DNA of 64,000 nt from Pseudomonadota bacterium. GTDB lineage: Bacteria; Pseudomonadota; Gammaproteobacteria; Acidiferrobacterales; Acidiferrobacteraceae. Shown here piece after piece: positions 31,121 to 47,311 of the stretch (the stretch's first letter is position 1; every line of letters starts with the position of its first letter). Position numbers and translations under genes: made by a program. The notes beneath the pieces are model-generated. The model did no database searches, was not told the origin of the DNA, and saw nothing but the letters and a program-made list of their open reading frames with translations. Where the stretch lies: contig JAJYPD010000005.1 in assembly GCA_021795715.1 (NCBI GenBank), forward strand, positions 1 to 64,000, given 5' to 3'.

Positions 31121-31698
31121 CGCGCCTTAATCTACTTCCGTGGCGCGAACAGCGCCGCAAGGAGCAGGACCGACTCCTTTTACGGCGGGGCGGTCTGGCC
31201 TGGATCGGGGCCGCGCTCGTCATTTTGTATTTGCACATGTATTTGGTGGGGCAATTGCACCGGCAGCAGCGACGCAACGCGTTTTTGCAGCAGGCCATTG
31301 CGCAGATGAATGCCAAGGTCGCCCAGATCACCAAGATTCGCAAGCAGGGCGCGGAGCTCATGGCGCGCATGAATGTGATCAAGAAGCTGCAGGGCGATCG
31401 CATGCAGACCGTGCACGCATTCAATGCGCTGGTGCGCGCGGTGCCAAGCGGTGTGTATCTGAAGTCACTGAACCAGAATGGTTCGACCTTTACGGTGTCG
31501 GGCGTGGCCCAGTCCAACGAGCGTGTCTCGCAGCTCATGCGCAATTTTGCGGCTTCGCCATGGTTCGCAAAGCCGGTGCTCACGGTCATCCATGTGGTGC
31601 CCGTGGGCAATGGCCATTTGAGCCTCTTCACCCTGGCCGTGCAAGGCGCCGACAAACTGGCGAAAAAGACCACTGCCAAGCGGGTGGTGCGGAGATGA
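31117..31698 (+). CDS. pilN: Type IV pilus assembly protein PilN
   Basis: PilN is a bitopic inner-membrane protein whose short cytoplasmic tail binds PilM. The 193 residues begin with the conserved PilM-binding peptide RLNLLPWREQRR. A membrane helix follows at about 26-46 and a periplasmic coiled coil at about 50-95. The rest is a ferredoxin-like domain that pairs with PilO. The start and stop overlap with pilM and pilO by four bases each. Confidence 0.95.
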   Translation: MTRLNLLPWREQRRKEQDRLLLRRGGLAWIGAALVILYLHMYLVGQLHRQQRRNAFLQQAIAQMNAKVAQITKIRKQGAELMARMNVIKKLQGDRMQTVHAFNALVRAVPSGVYLKSLNQNGSTFTVSGVAQSNERVSQLMRNFAASPWFAKPVLTVIHVVPVGNGHLSLFTLAVQGADKLAKKTTAKRVVRR

Positions 31699-32312
31699 GC
31701 GTGGACTGGCAACAGACTCTCGAAGACCTGAAAAACGTCGATTTGAACGATCTGGCTTCGGCGCCCTATTCCGTCAAGGTGGTGGGCGTGGGGCTTGTCA
31801 CCGTCTTGCTGCTCGGGCTTGGCTACTTTTTCCTCATGCGCGGCGACATGGCGAAGATCGGCGTCCTGCGTGCCCAGGAAGTGGCGCTCAAGCAGCAGTT
31901 TATCCAGGTCAAGAGCGAAGCGCTCAATCTCCCTGCGTACAAGCAGCAGATGCGCGAGATGAAAGTGCGGTTCAAGCAGCTGCTGCAGCAGCTGCCGAAC
32001 ACCACCCATATGCCGGATTTCGTGACGGAAGTCACCCAGGCGGGCCAGTCCTGTGGCCTGGAGATAGAGCTTCTGCAGCCCCAGGCAGAAAAACCCGAGC
32101 AGTTTTATGCCGAATTACCCATCAAGCTTGCGGTGGCCGGCAGTTACGCGCAGCTTGGCCATTTCGTCGCAGACATCGCGGCGCTGCCCCGCATCGTCAC
32201 CCTGGGCGACGTCGTTTTGAAGACCAAGCAGGGCGGTGACCGGCTTTCGATGTCACTGATGGCCAAAACATACCGTTACCTGAAAAATCCGCCTCCGGTG
32301 AAGAAAAAATGA
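31695..32312 (+). CDS. pilO: Type IV pilus assembly protein PilO
   Basis: PilO dimerises with PilN to form the inner-membrane alignment ring. The 205-residue protein has a membrane helix at about 31-50 (VVGVGLVTVLLLGLGYFFLM), a periplasmic coiled coil and a C-terminal ferredoxin-like domain (ELPIKLAVAGSYAQLGHFV). The ATG at 31695 overlaps the pilN stop, and the gene ends inside the pilP start. Confidence 0.95.
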   Translation: MSVDWQQTLEDLKNVDLNDLASAPYSVKVVGVGLVTVLLLGLGYFFLMRGDMAKIGVLRAQEVALKQQFIQVKSEALNLPAYKQQMREMKVRFKQLLQQLPNTTHMPDFVTEVTQAGQSCGLEIELLQPQAEKPEQFYAELPIKLAVAGSYAQLGHFVADIAALPRIVTLGDVVLKTKQGGDRLSMSLMAKTYRYLKNPPPVKKK

Positions 32313-32803
32313 ACGGCCGCGCCCTCATAAGTCTGTCGATCGGTCTGTTGCTGGCCGGCTGTTCCAGTGCCCACACCGGCAATCTGCAGCAGTTCGTGGC
32401 GACCGCCGATGCCAACGCGCGGCCCGTGATCCAGCCGGTGCCTGTCATCAAGACACCCAAGCCCGTTGCTTTCAGCATGCAGAACCGGCCGGATCCGTTC
32501 GAGCCTTTTGCCATGCGCAATCCTGGACCCGGGCCGAATCCGGACCATAATCTTCCCAAGGGTCCCCTGCAGCATTATCCGCTCGCTGATCTCACCATGG
32601 TCGGCACACTGCGCGCGGGCAATGGCTTGTGGGCCATCGTGACGACGCCTGACGGCGCCACGCATCAGGTGACGGTCGGCACGTACATGGGCGAGCACTA
32701 CGGGCGCGTGGTGCGCATCACGCCGAACAGCATTCATCTGGTGGAGACTGTGGCCGGTCCCACCGGCTGGGTTCAACAGGCCGTCAAACTGGGGATAAAG
32801 TGA
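32309..32803 (+). CDS. pilP: Type IV pilus lipoprotein PilP
   Basis: PilP links PilNO to the secretin. The 164-residue lipoprotein has a signal peptide with the lipobox LAGC (Cys near residue 18), a disordered Pro-rich stretch with the family segment NRPDPFEPF, and a C-terminal HR-type beta domain (YPLADLTMVGTLRAGNGLWA). It overlaps pilO by four bases; the stop lies 14 bases before the pilQ ATG. Confidence 0.95.
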   Translation: MNGRALISLSIGLLLAGCSSAHTGNLQQFVATADANARPVIQPVPVIKTPKPVAFSMQNRPDPFEPFAMRNPGPGPNPDHNLPKGPLQHYPLADLTMVGTLRAGNGLWAIVTTPDGATHQVTVGTYMGEHYGRVVRITPNSIHLVETVAGPTGWVQQAVKLGIK

Positions 32804-32817
32804 GAAGGGAGCCCGTA

Positions 32818-35373
32818 ATGATGAGAAGAATATTCGCCCTCGCCGCTCTTGCGCTGTCTGCCAGCGCCATGGCGAGCACTGCGACGTTGAAAGGGCTTTC
32901 CTGGACGACCGCCAACGGCAAGCCCGCCCTGGCCCTGACCGTGTCCGGACCCAAGCATGCGCGGCTGCGCAGCCTGCATCATGGCCGGCTTTTGCGTATC
33001 CACCTGCGGCACACGACCATCGGTTCCAAGGTCCGCGATCTGCCGGCTTTGGCCACCGTCAAGGGCGTTTACGCCTACCTGACCGATCACGGTCATGGCG
33101 TTGACGTCGATGTGTTGCTGCGGCGTGCCGCCAACATGACCTTGAAACCCACGCCGACGGGCTACGTCGCCACTTTGAGCGGCGTGCCCGTGCATGTAAC
33201 CGCTCCGGCCACGAAGCCGGCGGCCCCGCACGCGGTGCATGCGCCATCGACCGGGGCAAAGATGGCGGCCGCTCCGCTCGTTTACGTCAAGCAGCTTTCG
33301 TATTTCACCTTCCCGGGTGACCAGGTGGAGATCCACCTGGTGACAACCGGCAAACCGTCCACACCCAGCACCTTCGTGCTCACCCAGCCGCCCATGATCG
33401 TCCTCGATCTGCCGCGCACCCGGCTGCATCTGCCGGCAAGCCGTGTATCCGTGGGCGAGGGCGCCGTGCAGTCCGTGGCGGCCGTCGAAGCCGGCGACCA
33501 AAGCCGTGTGGTCATAAAGCTCGTCCATTCGGCGTCCTATCGCACCTTCGTGCGGCCAAACGGCATTGACGTCATGGTAAACAGCCCCGTCGCGCGCATC
33601 AGCCAGGCCACCGTGCTGGCGCCGCATCCCCAGGTGCTGCCCAATCACGCCGCGCAAGGCCACTACGCGATCCGCGCGATCAGTTTCCACCGGGGGCGCG
33701 ACGGTGCCGCCAAGGTGGCCGTACGCCTCTCCAGTTCCAACGTGGCGGTGAGCGTGCACAACCGCGCGCACCACATCATCATCGACTTCCACAACACCTC
33801 GGTGCCGAAGAACCTGCAAAAGCGCCTGGTCGTTACGGATTTCGCCACGCCCGTAGACACCATCCGCACGTTCGCCAGCGGCCGCACCACGCGCATGGTG
33901 CTGGCGGCGTCCGGGCACTACAGCCAGACGGGTTATCAGGCCCAGCGCACCTTCCTGCTGCGGGTGACACCCATCAGCCACACCGCCTATGAGGCGCTCG
34001 AACGCCAGAAGCACCGCTTCGAGAGTCGCAAGATCTCCCTGAATTTCCAGAAGATCAGCGTGCGCGCCGCGCTGCAGGTGCTGGCCAACTTCACCGGTCT
34101 CAACTTCATCACCAGCAACGACGTCAAGGGCAATCTGACGCTAAAGCTCCACGATGTCCCCTGGAAGCAGGCGCTCAATCTGATCCTGACAACCAAGAAT
34201 CTGGGTATGCACCGGACGGGCAACATCATCCTGGTGGCGCCTGCGGCGCAGATGGCCAAGGAGGAACAGGCGCGGCTGGCGGCGCAGGCGGCGGCACAGA
34301 AGCTCGAGCCGCTCGAAACCGTGCTGATCCGCATGAACTACGCGAAGGCCCGCGACATCGCCAAACTGCTGAAGTCGACACGCACGGTGGGTGCGCCGAC
34401 GTCGACGAGCCCGTTTAGCAACGTCACCTACAGCAAGGCCACCACCGAGTCCATGTCGCTGCTGTCGCGGCGGGGCCAGGTGACGGTCGATCCGCGCACC
34501 AATTCGCTGATCATCCAGGATACGCCGCAACGCATCCGCGCCATCCGCAGGCTGATTGCCAAGCTCGACCGGCCCGTCCGCCAGGTGCTGATCGAGGCGC
34601 GACTGGTTGAGGCCAACGACGGGTTCAACAAGAGCCTGGGCGCGCAGCTCGGCCTGAATTACGCCTACAGCACGCCTTCGACGACGTTCGCCTCGTGCCC
34701 GGCCGGCACGTGCGGACCCGCAGGCGCGGCCAACAACGTGACGACGACCTACCCGAGCCAGACGACGACGGGCACGAGCGCCGGCCTTTTCAACGTCAAT
34801 CTGCCCTCGGCTGGTATCGGTCAGGCCCTGCCGGCAACCTTTGCGCTCACCATCGCCAAGCTCGCCAGCAACAACCTGTTGAATCTGGAGCTTTCGGCCT
34901 TGCAGGCGGAGAACAAGGGCAAGATCATTTCGAGCCCGCGGCTCATCACTGCCAACGACCGCAAGGCGTCCATCAAGCAGGGCCAGGAGCAGTTCTTCAA
35001 TCTGGGCTTCGGTCAGGCGACGATGCAGCAGGCGGTGCTCGGTCTGTCTGTCACGCCGCAGATCACGCCAGACAGCCGCATCGTCATGACGGTGAAGATC
35101 ACCGACAACAGCTTTGCGAACGCGGTGGCCGGTACGCTCGACGAGAAAAGCCTGAAGACCCAGGTGCTCGTCAACAACGGCCAGACGGTGGTCATTGGCG
35201 GCGTCTACCAGACCAGCCGCCTGCGTACGGTCACCAAGGTCCCGTTTTTGGGGAGTCTGCCGCTGCTTGGGTACCTGTTCCGCAACACGACGGTCGCCAA
35301 TACGCGCACGGAGCTATTGATCTTCCTGACGCCGCGTATCCTCGCACCGTCTTTGTCGCTTCAATCCGGTTGA
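32818..35373 (+). CDS. pilQ: Type IV pilus secretin PilQ
   Basis: PilQ forms the outer-membrane channel for the pilus. The 851-residue protein has a signal peptide (to about residue 20, ASAMAS) and two AMIN-type domains that bind peptidoglycan (around 20-110 and 150-260). The secretin N0/STN domain (RKISLNFQKISVRAALQVL), N1 domain (ETVLIRMNYAKARDIAKLL) and the conserved secretin domain with VPFLGSLPLLGYLFRN near the C terminus follow. The ATG at 32818 is preferred over an earlier GTG because GAAGGGAG precedes it. Confidence 0.95.
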   Translation: MMRRIFALAALALSASAMASTATLKGLSWTTANGKPALALTVSGPKHARLRSLHHGRLLRIHLRHTTIGSKVRDLPALATVKGVYAYLTDHGHGVDVDVLLRRAANMTLKPTPTGYVATLSGVPVHVTAPATKPAAPHAVHAPSTGAKMAAAPLVYVKQLSYFTFPGDQVEIHLVTTGKPSTPSTFVLTQPPMIVLDLPRTRLHLPASRVSVGEGAVQSVAAVEAGDQSRVVIKLVHSASYRTFVRPNGIDVMVNSPVARISQATVLAPHPQVLPNHAAQGHYAIRAISFHRGRDGAAKVAVRLSSSNVAVSVHNRAHHIIIDFHNTSVPKNLQKRLVVTDFATPVDTIRTFASGRTTRMVLAASGHYSQTGYQAQRTFLLRVTPISHTAYEALERQKHRFESRKISLNFQKISVRAALQVLANFTGLNFITSNDVKGNLTLKLHDVPWKQALNLILTTKNLGMHRTGNIILVAPAAQMAKEEQARLAAQAAAQKLEPLETVLIRMNYAKARDIAKLLKSTRTVGAPTSTSPFSNVTYSKATTESMSLLSRRGQVTVDPRTNSLIIQDTPQRIRAIRRLIAKLDRPVRQVLIEARLVEANDGFNKSLGAQLGLNYAYSTPSTTFASCPAGTCGPAGAANNVTTTYPSQTTTGTSAGLFNVNLPSAGIGQALPATFALTIAKLASNNLLNLELSALQAENKGKIISSPRLITANDRKASIKQGQEQFFNLGFGQATMQQAVLGLSVTPQITPDSRIVMTVKITDNSFANAVAGTLDEKSLKTQVLVNNGQTVVIGGVYQTSRLRTVTKVPFLGSLPLLGYLFRNTTVANTRTELLIFLTPRILAPSLSLQSG

Positions 35374-35406
35374 TTTATACCGGCGATGCTGGCATACCAT
35401 GCCGGC

Positions 35407-35946
35407 ATGAAGGCGAGCGCGGGCATTTTTTTGGTGGGGCCGATGGGGGCTGGAAAGTCCACCATCGGCCGCGTGCTGGCTGCGCGGCTTGGCCGCGAAT
35501 TCTGCGACTGTGACACCGAGATCGAAAAACGCACAGGCGCCAGTATTCCGCTCATCTTCGCCGTCGAGGGCGAGCCGGGGTTCCGCCGCTGGGAAAGCCT
35601 CGTGCTCGCCGATCTCGTGTTGCGCCCGAAGATCGTGCTCGCCACCGGCGGCGGCGCGGTGCTTGCGGCGGCCAACCGCGACCTCCTGAAGGCCCACGGC
35701 TGCGTCGTTTACCTGCAGGCCGGCACGGACACCCTGTGGGAGCGGGTGCATCGTGACCGCGGGCGGCCGCTTTTGCAGGCGGAAGATCCGCGCGCGCGTG
35801 TCGAAGCGCTCGCCGCCGCCCGGGATCCCCTCTACCGCGAAGTGGCCGATCTCATCGTTTCCACCGATCACCGCGCACCGCCGGCCGTGGCGCGCACCAT
35901 CGTTTCCGGCTTGAGGACCCTTGTTCGTGCCCATACTGACGCTTGA
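35407..35946 (+). CDS. aroK: Shikimate kinase
   Basis: AroK phosphorylates shikimate in the aromatic amino acid pathway. The 179-residue enzyme has Walker A GPMGAGKST near the N terminus, the shikimate-binding CDTEIEKR and GEPGFRRWE, ATGGGAVL, and the lid residues RDRGRPLL. The Met at 35407 aligns with the AroK N terminus; a second in-frame ATG lies seven codons upstream. It overlaps aroB, the usual aroK-aroB pair. Confidence 0.95.
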   Translation: MKASAGIFLVGPMGAGKSTIGRVLAARLGREFCDCDTEIEKRTGASIPLIFAVEGEPGFRRWESLVLADLVLRPKIVLATGGGAVLAAANRDLLKAHGCVVYLQAGTDTLWERVHRDRGRPLLQAEDPRARVEALAAARDPLYREVADLIVSTDHRAPPAVARTIVSGLRTLVRAHTDA

Positions 35947-37009
35947 TCTGCCCCAAGGGGGCTATCCCATCCGCATCGAAGCCGGCGCGCTCACCCGTCC
36001 CGAGGCGTTGCGGGGTGCTGTGGAGCCGGGCCGGCGGGTGGCGATCATTACCAATACGGTCGTCGGACCGCTGTATCTCGCCCCGGTCGCGGCCGCCTTC
36101 GCCGCCCACGATCCGCTCATCATCACCCTGCCTGACGGCGAGGCGCAAAAGACGCTCGCCACCATCGACGCGATCGTCGACCAGCTGCTCGCGGCCCGCT
36201 GCGACCGGCGGACCATGCTGGTGGCCCTGGGCGGCGGCGTCGTCGGCGACATCACGGGCTTTGCCGCTGCCGTCTACCAGCGCGGTGTGCCGTTCATGCA
36301 AATTCCCACCACGCTCCTGGCCCAGGTCGATTCCTCCGTGGGCGGCAAGACCGGCGTCAACCATGCGCGCGGAAAAAACATGATCGGCAGCTTTTATCAG
36401 CCCATCAGCGTGACCATCGACCCCGATACCCTGAAAACCCTGCCGCCGCGGGAGCGCGCCGCCGGTCTGGCGGAGGTGATCAAATATGGCGCCATCGGTG
36501 ACGCATCCTTTTTCGACTGGCTCGAGGCGCACATGTCCCGCCTGGTGGCGCTCGACGGCGATGCCCTGGCCGTTGCCATCGAGCGCTCGTGCCGCGCCAA
36601 GGCCGCGGTGGTCATGGCCGACGAGCGCGAAGCGGGCGTGCGCGCGCTGCTCAATTTTGGCCACACCTTCGGCCATGCCATCGAAGCCGGCGCCGGTTAT
36701 GGCCACTGGCTCCACGGCGAAGCGGTGGGCGTGGGCATGCTGATGGCCGCCGATCTGTCGGTCCGTCTCGGGATGCTGGATGCCTCCGCCCAGGCGCGCC
36801 TGCGCGCTTTGGTCGTGGCCGCCGGTCTGCCGTCGGCGGCGCCCCCGCTCGCCGCCGGCCCGTTTCTCGAGTTGATGGCAGTTGACAAGAAAGCCGAAGG
36901 GGGACGCACCCGTTTCGTGCTGCTCCAGGGCCTTGGCCGCGCGCTTGTGACAGCCGAGGTGCCCCCCGCGGCGCTTCAGGCGACTCTGGCGCACTTTGGG
37001 ATCCGCTGA
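35927..37009 (+). CDS. aroB: 3-dehydroquinate synthase
   Basis: AroB makes 3-dehydroquinate from DAHP, the second shikimate step, using NAD and a metal ion. The 360-residue protein shows GDGEAQKT-type nucleotide residues (LPDGEAQKTL), ALGGGVVGDITGFAAAVYQRG, QIPTTLLAQVDSSVGGKTGVN, and the metal ligands in NFGHTFGHAIE. The GTG at 35927 is chosen because GAGGA lies nine bases upstream; TTG at 35921 is possible. It starts inside aroK. Confidence 0.93.
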   Translation: MPILTLDLPQGGYPIRIEAGALTRPEALRGAVEPGRRVAIITNTVVGPLYLAPVAAAFAAHDPLIITLPDGEAQKTLATIDAIVDQLLAARCDRRTMLVALGGGVVGDITGFAAAVYQRGVPFMQIPTTLLAQVDSSVGGKTGVNHARGKNMIGSFYQPISVTIDPDTLKTLPPRERAAGLAEVIKYGAIGDASFFDWLEAHMSRLVALDGDALAVAIERSCRAKAAVVMADEREAGVRALLNFGHTFGHAIEAGAGYGHWLHGEAVGVGMLMAADLSVRLGMLDASAQARLRALVVAAGLPSAAPPLAAGPFLELMAVDKKAEGGRTRFVLLQGLGRALVTAEVPPAALQATLAHFGIR

Positions 37010-37022
37010 GGCCCGTGTTTCG

Positions 37023-37051
37023 TTGAACCGCGAGTGCCTTCTCAGTATACT
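37023..37051 (+). promoter_or_regulatory. Sigma-70 promoter for gltBD-hemE
   Basis: TTGAAC (37023-37028) and TATACT (37046-37051) have a 17-base spacer. The start of transcription near 37058 gives a leader of 20-30 bases. Confidence 0.6.
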
Positions 37052-37077
37052 CTGATCCCCTTTTGCCTCGGCCTTGA

Positions 37078-44005
<6,928 letters not shown>

Positions 44006-44057
44006 GGCCGCCCGAAGGCGGTGCGTCATTTCAGTATTTTCTGATACAGCGCGGGGG

Positions 44058-44066
44058 TTATGCACA
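44058..44066 (+). promoter_or_regulatory. DnaA box
   Basis: TTATGCACA is a perfect match to the DnaA box TTATNCACA. Confidence 0.55.
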
Positions 44067-44247
44067 ATGATCGTGCTTGTCAATACCTCGCGACCCCTAT
44101 GCACCACGCTGCGCGGCTGTCGTCTCGTATTCTCTATAACATGCTGTTTTTCAAGGCGTTTTTCGTACAGCCTATTTTTTGACCAGTTTAAGGGAAAACC
44201 AGCAATCAGGCCAACGGCAGAGCTCTTCCCGGCGCTTTTCAACATAG

Positions 44248-44270
44248 TTATCCACAGAACCTGTGGGTAA
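44248..44270. promoter_or_regulatory. Inverted pair of DnaA boxes
   Basis: TTATCCACA (44248-44256, plus) and the minus-strand TTACCCACA (44262-44270) face each other across five bases. Together they make a 23-base imperfect palindrome. One box matches the consensus fully, the other differs at one base. Confidence 0.55.
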
Positions 44271-44343
44271 CGATCAATCGGCTTATGGGACAATCTCTTA
44301 GCGCAACTTTCACCCAAACATATGCGCGCTTTGGCAGGCGGCA

Positions 44344-46527
44344 ATGAGCGATTGCGAGCGATCCCATATGGTGCATGTGGCCGTCCCGTTGCCGCTTGCG
44401 CGTCTCTTTGCTTATCAGGCAAGCGAGCCGTTACCGCCTGGTGTGCGTGTCCGCGTACCCTTTGGCGCCCGCGTGCTGACCGGGCTCGTGATGTCGGCGG
44501 ACGGGGCCGAGCCATCCGACCGGGCGCTGCGCGCGGTGATCGAGTGCCTCGATTCCGCCCCGCTTTTTACGGAAGAGTATCTGCGCTTTCTGATGTTTGT
44601 GGCCGATTACTATCACCATCCGGTGGGTGAGGTGGTCTTCGCGGCTTTGCCGCCGGCCCTGAAGGGGAACCGCGATCCCGGGGACCGGCTGCGGCCGGCC
44701 GGGCTGGCGTTGACGGCGGCGGGCCAGTCATTCGACCCCGTGCACTTCGGCCGCGCTGAACGCAAGCGCCGCCTGTTCGCGGCGGTCCGTGAACATGAGA
44801 TTCTGACGCCCGCGACTCTGGGCGCGCTGGGTGCGGGGTTCGCGCGTGTGGCCAAAGACCTGGTCGATGCCGGGCTGCTGGCGCGGGTTCCGGTGCCGGC
44901 GCTTTCCTGTGCCGGCACGCCCGGACCGGCTTTGCGCGACGATCAGCGAAGCGCCATCGAGTCGATCCGCGCGGCGCAGGGCTTTGCGCCGTTTCTGCTG
45001 TTTGGTGTTACCGGCAGCGGCAAGACCGAAGTCTATCTGCGCGTGATCGAAGAGGTTGTGCGCGGCGGCCGGCAGGCTCTCGTGCTGGTTCCCGAGATCG
45101 GTCTGACGCCGCAACTCGTGGCGCGCTTTGCGGAGCGTCTGGGGTCTGCGCCGGGCGTGCTGCACTCGGGTTGTACGCCCACCGAACGCGCGCGCGTCTG
45201 GCGGGCTGCGCAGACGGGACATGCGCCGGTGGTGGTCGGTACCCGCTCGGCGGTTTTCGTGCCCCTGAAGGCGCCGGGCATCATCGTCGTCGACGAAGAA
45301 CATGACCCCTCGTTCAAGCAGCAGGATGGTTTTCGCTACCATGCGCGCGATGTTGCTGTCTTGCGCGGCCAGCGCGCCGGCGTGCCGGTGCTGCTCGGGT
45401 CGGCGACTCCCTCTCTGGAAAGTTATCGCCATGCGCGGGCCGGCCGCTATACCCTGTTGCGCCTGCCGGATCGCGGCGCGGGCCGCGTTCAGCCGGCCGT
45501 GCGGCTCATCGATCTGGGCGCGGAACCCGCGGCGGATGGTCTGTCGCCATCACTCGTGAGGGCGGTCGGTGACACGCTGCGCCGCCACGAGCAGGCCCTG
45601 CTGTTCTTGAACCGGCGGGGGTTTTCCCCCGTGCTCCTTTGCCGCGATTGCCGCTGGCATGCGCCGTGTGACCACTGTGATGCGCGCCTCACGGTGCACG
45701 CCGCCCGCCAGCAGTTGCGCTGCCATCACTGCGGACACGAAGGACCGCTGCCTGCCACCTGTCCGCAATGCGGCGGCAGCCATCTGATGCGCGTGGGCGA
45801 GGGCACGGAGCGGATCGAAGAGGCGCTGCGCCGGACTTTCCCGTCGGCGCGCATCGCCCGTGTCGATCGCGATTCGATGACGGCGCGCGACACGTTCACC
45901 GAAGTCGTGCGCCGTGTACAGGCCGGAGAGGTCGACATTTTGGTCGGTACCCAGATGCTGGCCAAAGGCCACGATTTTCCGCGCCTGACGCTGGCCGCTG
46001 TCGTCAATGCCGATCAAGGACTCTACGGCAGCGATTTCCGGGCCGATGAGCAACTGTTCGCGCAGATCATGCAAGTGGCCGGCCGCTCAGGGCGAGCCGA
46101 TCTTCCCGGCGAAGTCTGGATCCAGACACACCACCCAAGCCATCCTCTGTGGCAGCCGCTTACGCAGCTCGACTACGAAGGGTTTGCCGAGTTCGCGCTG
46201 CGCGACCGGGAATTGACGGGTTTCCCGCCCTATGCCTTTTGCGCACTCTTGCGTGCCGAGGCCCGCGACGCCCAGGGTGCACAGACATTTTTGCGCCGGA
46301 TTCTTTCCTTGCGGCCGCTTCCGCCAGGTCTGACCGCAGGTGCGGTGTTGCCGGCGAACATGGCCCGGCGCGCCGGTTTTTATCGTGCCCAATGCCTGCT
46401 CTCGGCCGAGCGCCGCGCGGTGCTGCATGCCTGGTTGCGGGACTGGCTGCCCCAGGTGCACGGCCTGCCGCAGGCCCGGCGGGTGCGCTGGTCGGTCGAT
46501 GTCGATCCGTATTCGCTGTTTTTCTGA
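44344..46527 (+). CDS. priA: Primosomal protein N' (replication restart helicase PriA)
   Basis: PriA reloads the replisome at stalled forks. The 727-residue protein has the N-terminal 3'-end-binding domain (VHVAVPLPLARLFAYQ), the helicase core with Walker A GVTGSGKTEVYLR and the DEEH box, and eight zinc-binding Cys (CRDCRWHAPCDHC and CHHCGHEGPLPATCPQCGG). ATP-binding helicase motifs VGTQMLAKGHDF and QVAGRSGR complete it. An alternative start is MVHVAVPLP (44368). It follows the region with DnaA boxes and ends before a 784-base stretch without genes. Confidence 0.95.
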   Translation: MSDCERSHMVHVAVPLPLARLFAYQASEPLPPGVRVRVPFGARVLTGLVMSADGAEPSDRALRAVIECLDSAPLFTEEYLRFLMFVADYYHHPVGEVVFAALPPALKGNRDPGDRLRPAGLALTAAGQSFDPVHFGRAERKRRLFAAVREHEILTPATLGALGAGFARVAKDLVDAGLLARVPVPALSCAGTPGPALRDDQRSAIESIRAAQGFAPFLLFGVTGSGKTEVYLRVIEEVVRGGRQALVLVPEIGLTPQLVARFAERLGSAPGVLHSGCTPTERARVWRAAQTGHAPVVVGTRSAVFVPLKAPGIIVVDEEHDPSFKQQDGFRYHARDVAVLRGQRAGVPVLLGSATPSLESYRHARAGRYTLLRLPDRGAGRVQPAVRLIDLGAEPAADGLSPSLVRAVGDTLRRHEQALLFLNRRGFSPVLLCRDCRWHAPCDHCDARLTVHAARQQLRCHHCGHEGPLPATCPQCGGSHLMRVGEGTERIEEALRRTFPSARIARVDRDSMTARDTFTEVVRRVQAGEVDILVGTQMLAKGHDFPRLTLAAVVNADQGLYGSDFRADEQLFAQIMQVAGRSGRADLPGEVWIQTHHPSHPLWQPLTQLDYEGFAEFALRDRELTGFPPYAFCALLRAEARDAQGAQTFLRRILSLRPLPPGLTAGAVLPANMARRAGFYRAQCLLSAERRAVLHAWLRDWLPQVHGLPQARRVRWSVDVDPYSLFF

Positions 46528-47311
46528 ACGGATCGGAAGGCCCCTCTTTCCCTCGCAGGGGCTAGGGAATTGCAAAGAGGTTCAGAGCGCCGGATGTAAG
46601 GTGCTGTCGGCCTTTGTCTTCGGTTCCGGACCCGGGCGCGGTTGCTTGCGATCCGGATCCGCTGTCTGCAGGCGATCACGTCAAGAATCCAGGGGCCCGC
46701 GCCCAGGATGTACACCCCGTCGTGCCGGCCCACCGCGGGAGCGGACAAGATCCCGGGATCCAGACCCTGGGCCCGTATGGCCTGAGCCCGTCTTTACGCG
46801 ATTCGCGGGGGCCGAGAGGACCCGCTTCTTACGCGCCAATTGACGGATGACACTTACAAGGCATCGTCTGTTGTCGTTGCGCTACCCAATCCGGCGGGAT
46901 ATCGGCCGCGTTGATTGTATATACCGCGCCATGCCGGATCACAGTGGAAAGCGGCCCGGCAAAAGACTCCACCAGATCACAAGCGCCCCGGTTGCCCAAA
47001 GACGACTACACGGCGCGCCGCCACCGGAAGAACGCAGTGCCACATTCCCGACCCGATCGCCACGCTGCGCTTTCTGCCTGCCCGCGGCATTTCAAACGCT
47101 CAACCGCTGTCCCTGTTGCGCATCCCCGGACCCGAGGCACAACGTGTGACGCAGTCAGACCAGGCCGCCATGGGGTTGGGGTAAAATTGTCGTGTCATGG
47201 GAGGGAAAAATGGGGCGCGACCGTGTCGCGCCCCGGCCTTTCGCCTTGGCTTGAGACGGATAAGGAGTGCGGACTGAGGCACAGGGCCCCGGTCCGCATC
47301 GTCCGCAAAGA
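46528..47311. other. Long non-coding region between priA and the porin gene
   Basis: These 784 bases contain no gene I can support. A hairpin GCCCCT...AGGGGC (46540-46562) may end priA. The porin terminator occupies 47205-47234. The middle, about 46570-47200, has only short open frames without ribosome sites or family resemblance; it could be decayed coding sequence or host an unannotated RNA. Confidence 0.5.
47205..47234 (-). terminator. Terminator of the porin gene
   Basis: On the minus strand a perfect ten-base stem GGGGCGCGAC/GTCGCGCCCC with a three-base loop is followed by ATTTTT. Confidence 0.85.

Larger units (their letters stand above)
44006..44343 (+). other. AT-rich non-coding region between hemE and priA with DnaA boxes
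   Basis: These 338 bases stand out from their GC-rich surroundings by long A/T stretches (for example 44125-44190, with several T runs). No gene is visible. A small hairpin CCGCC-CGAA-GGCGG (44008-44021) may close the hemE transcript. TATAAC at 44135-44140 could be a -10 box for priA but lacks a -35. Three 9-base DnaA boxes are listed separately. Confidence 0.6.
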
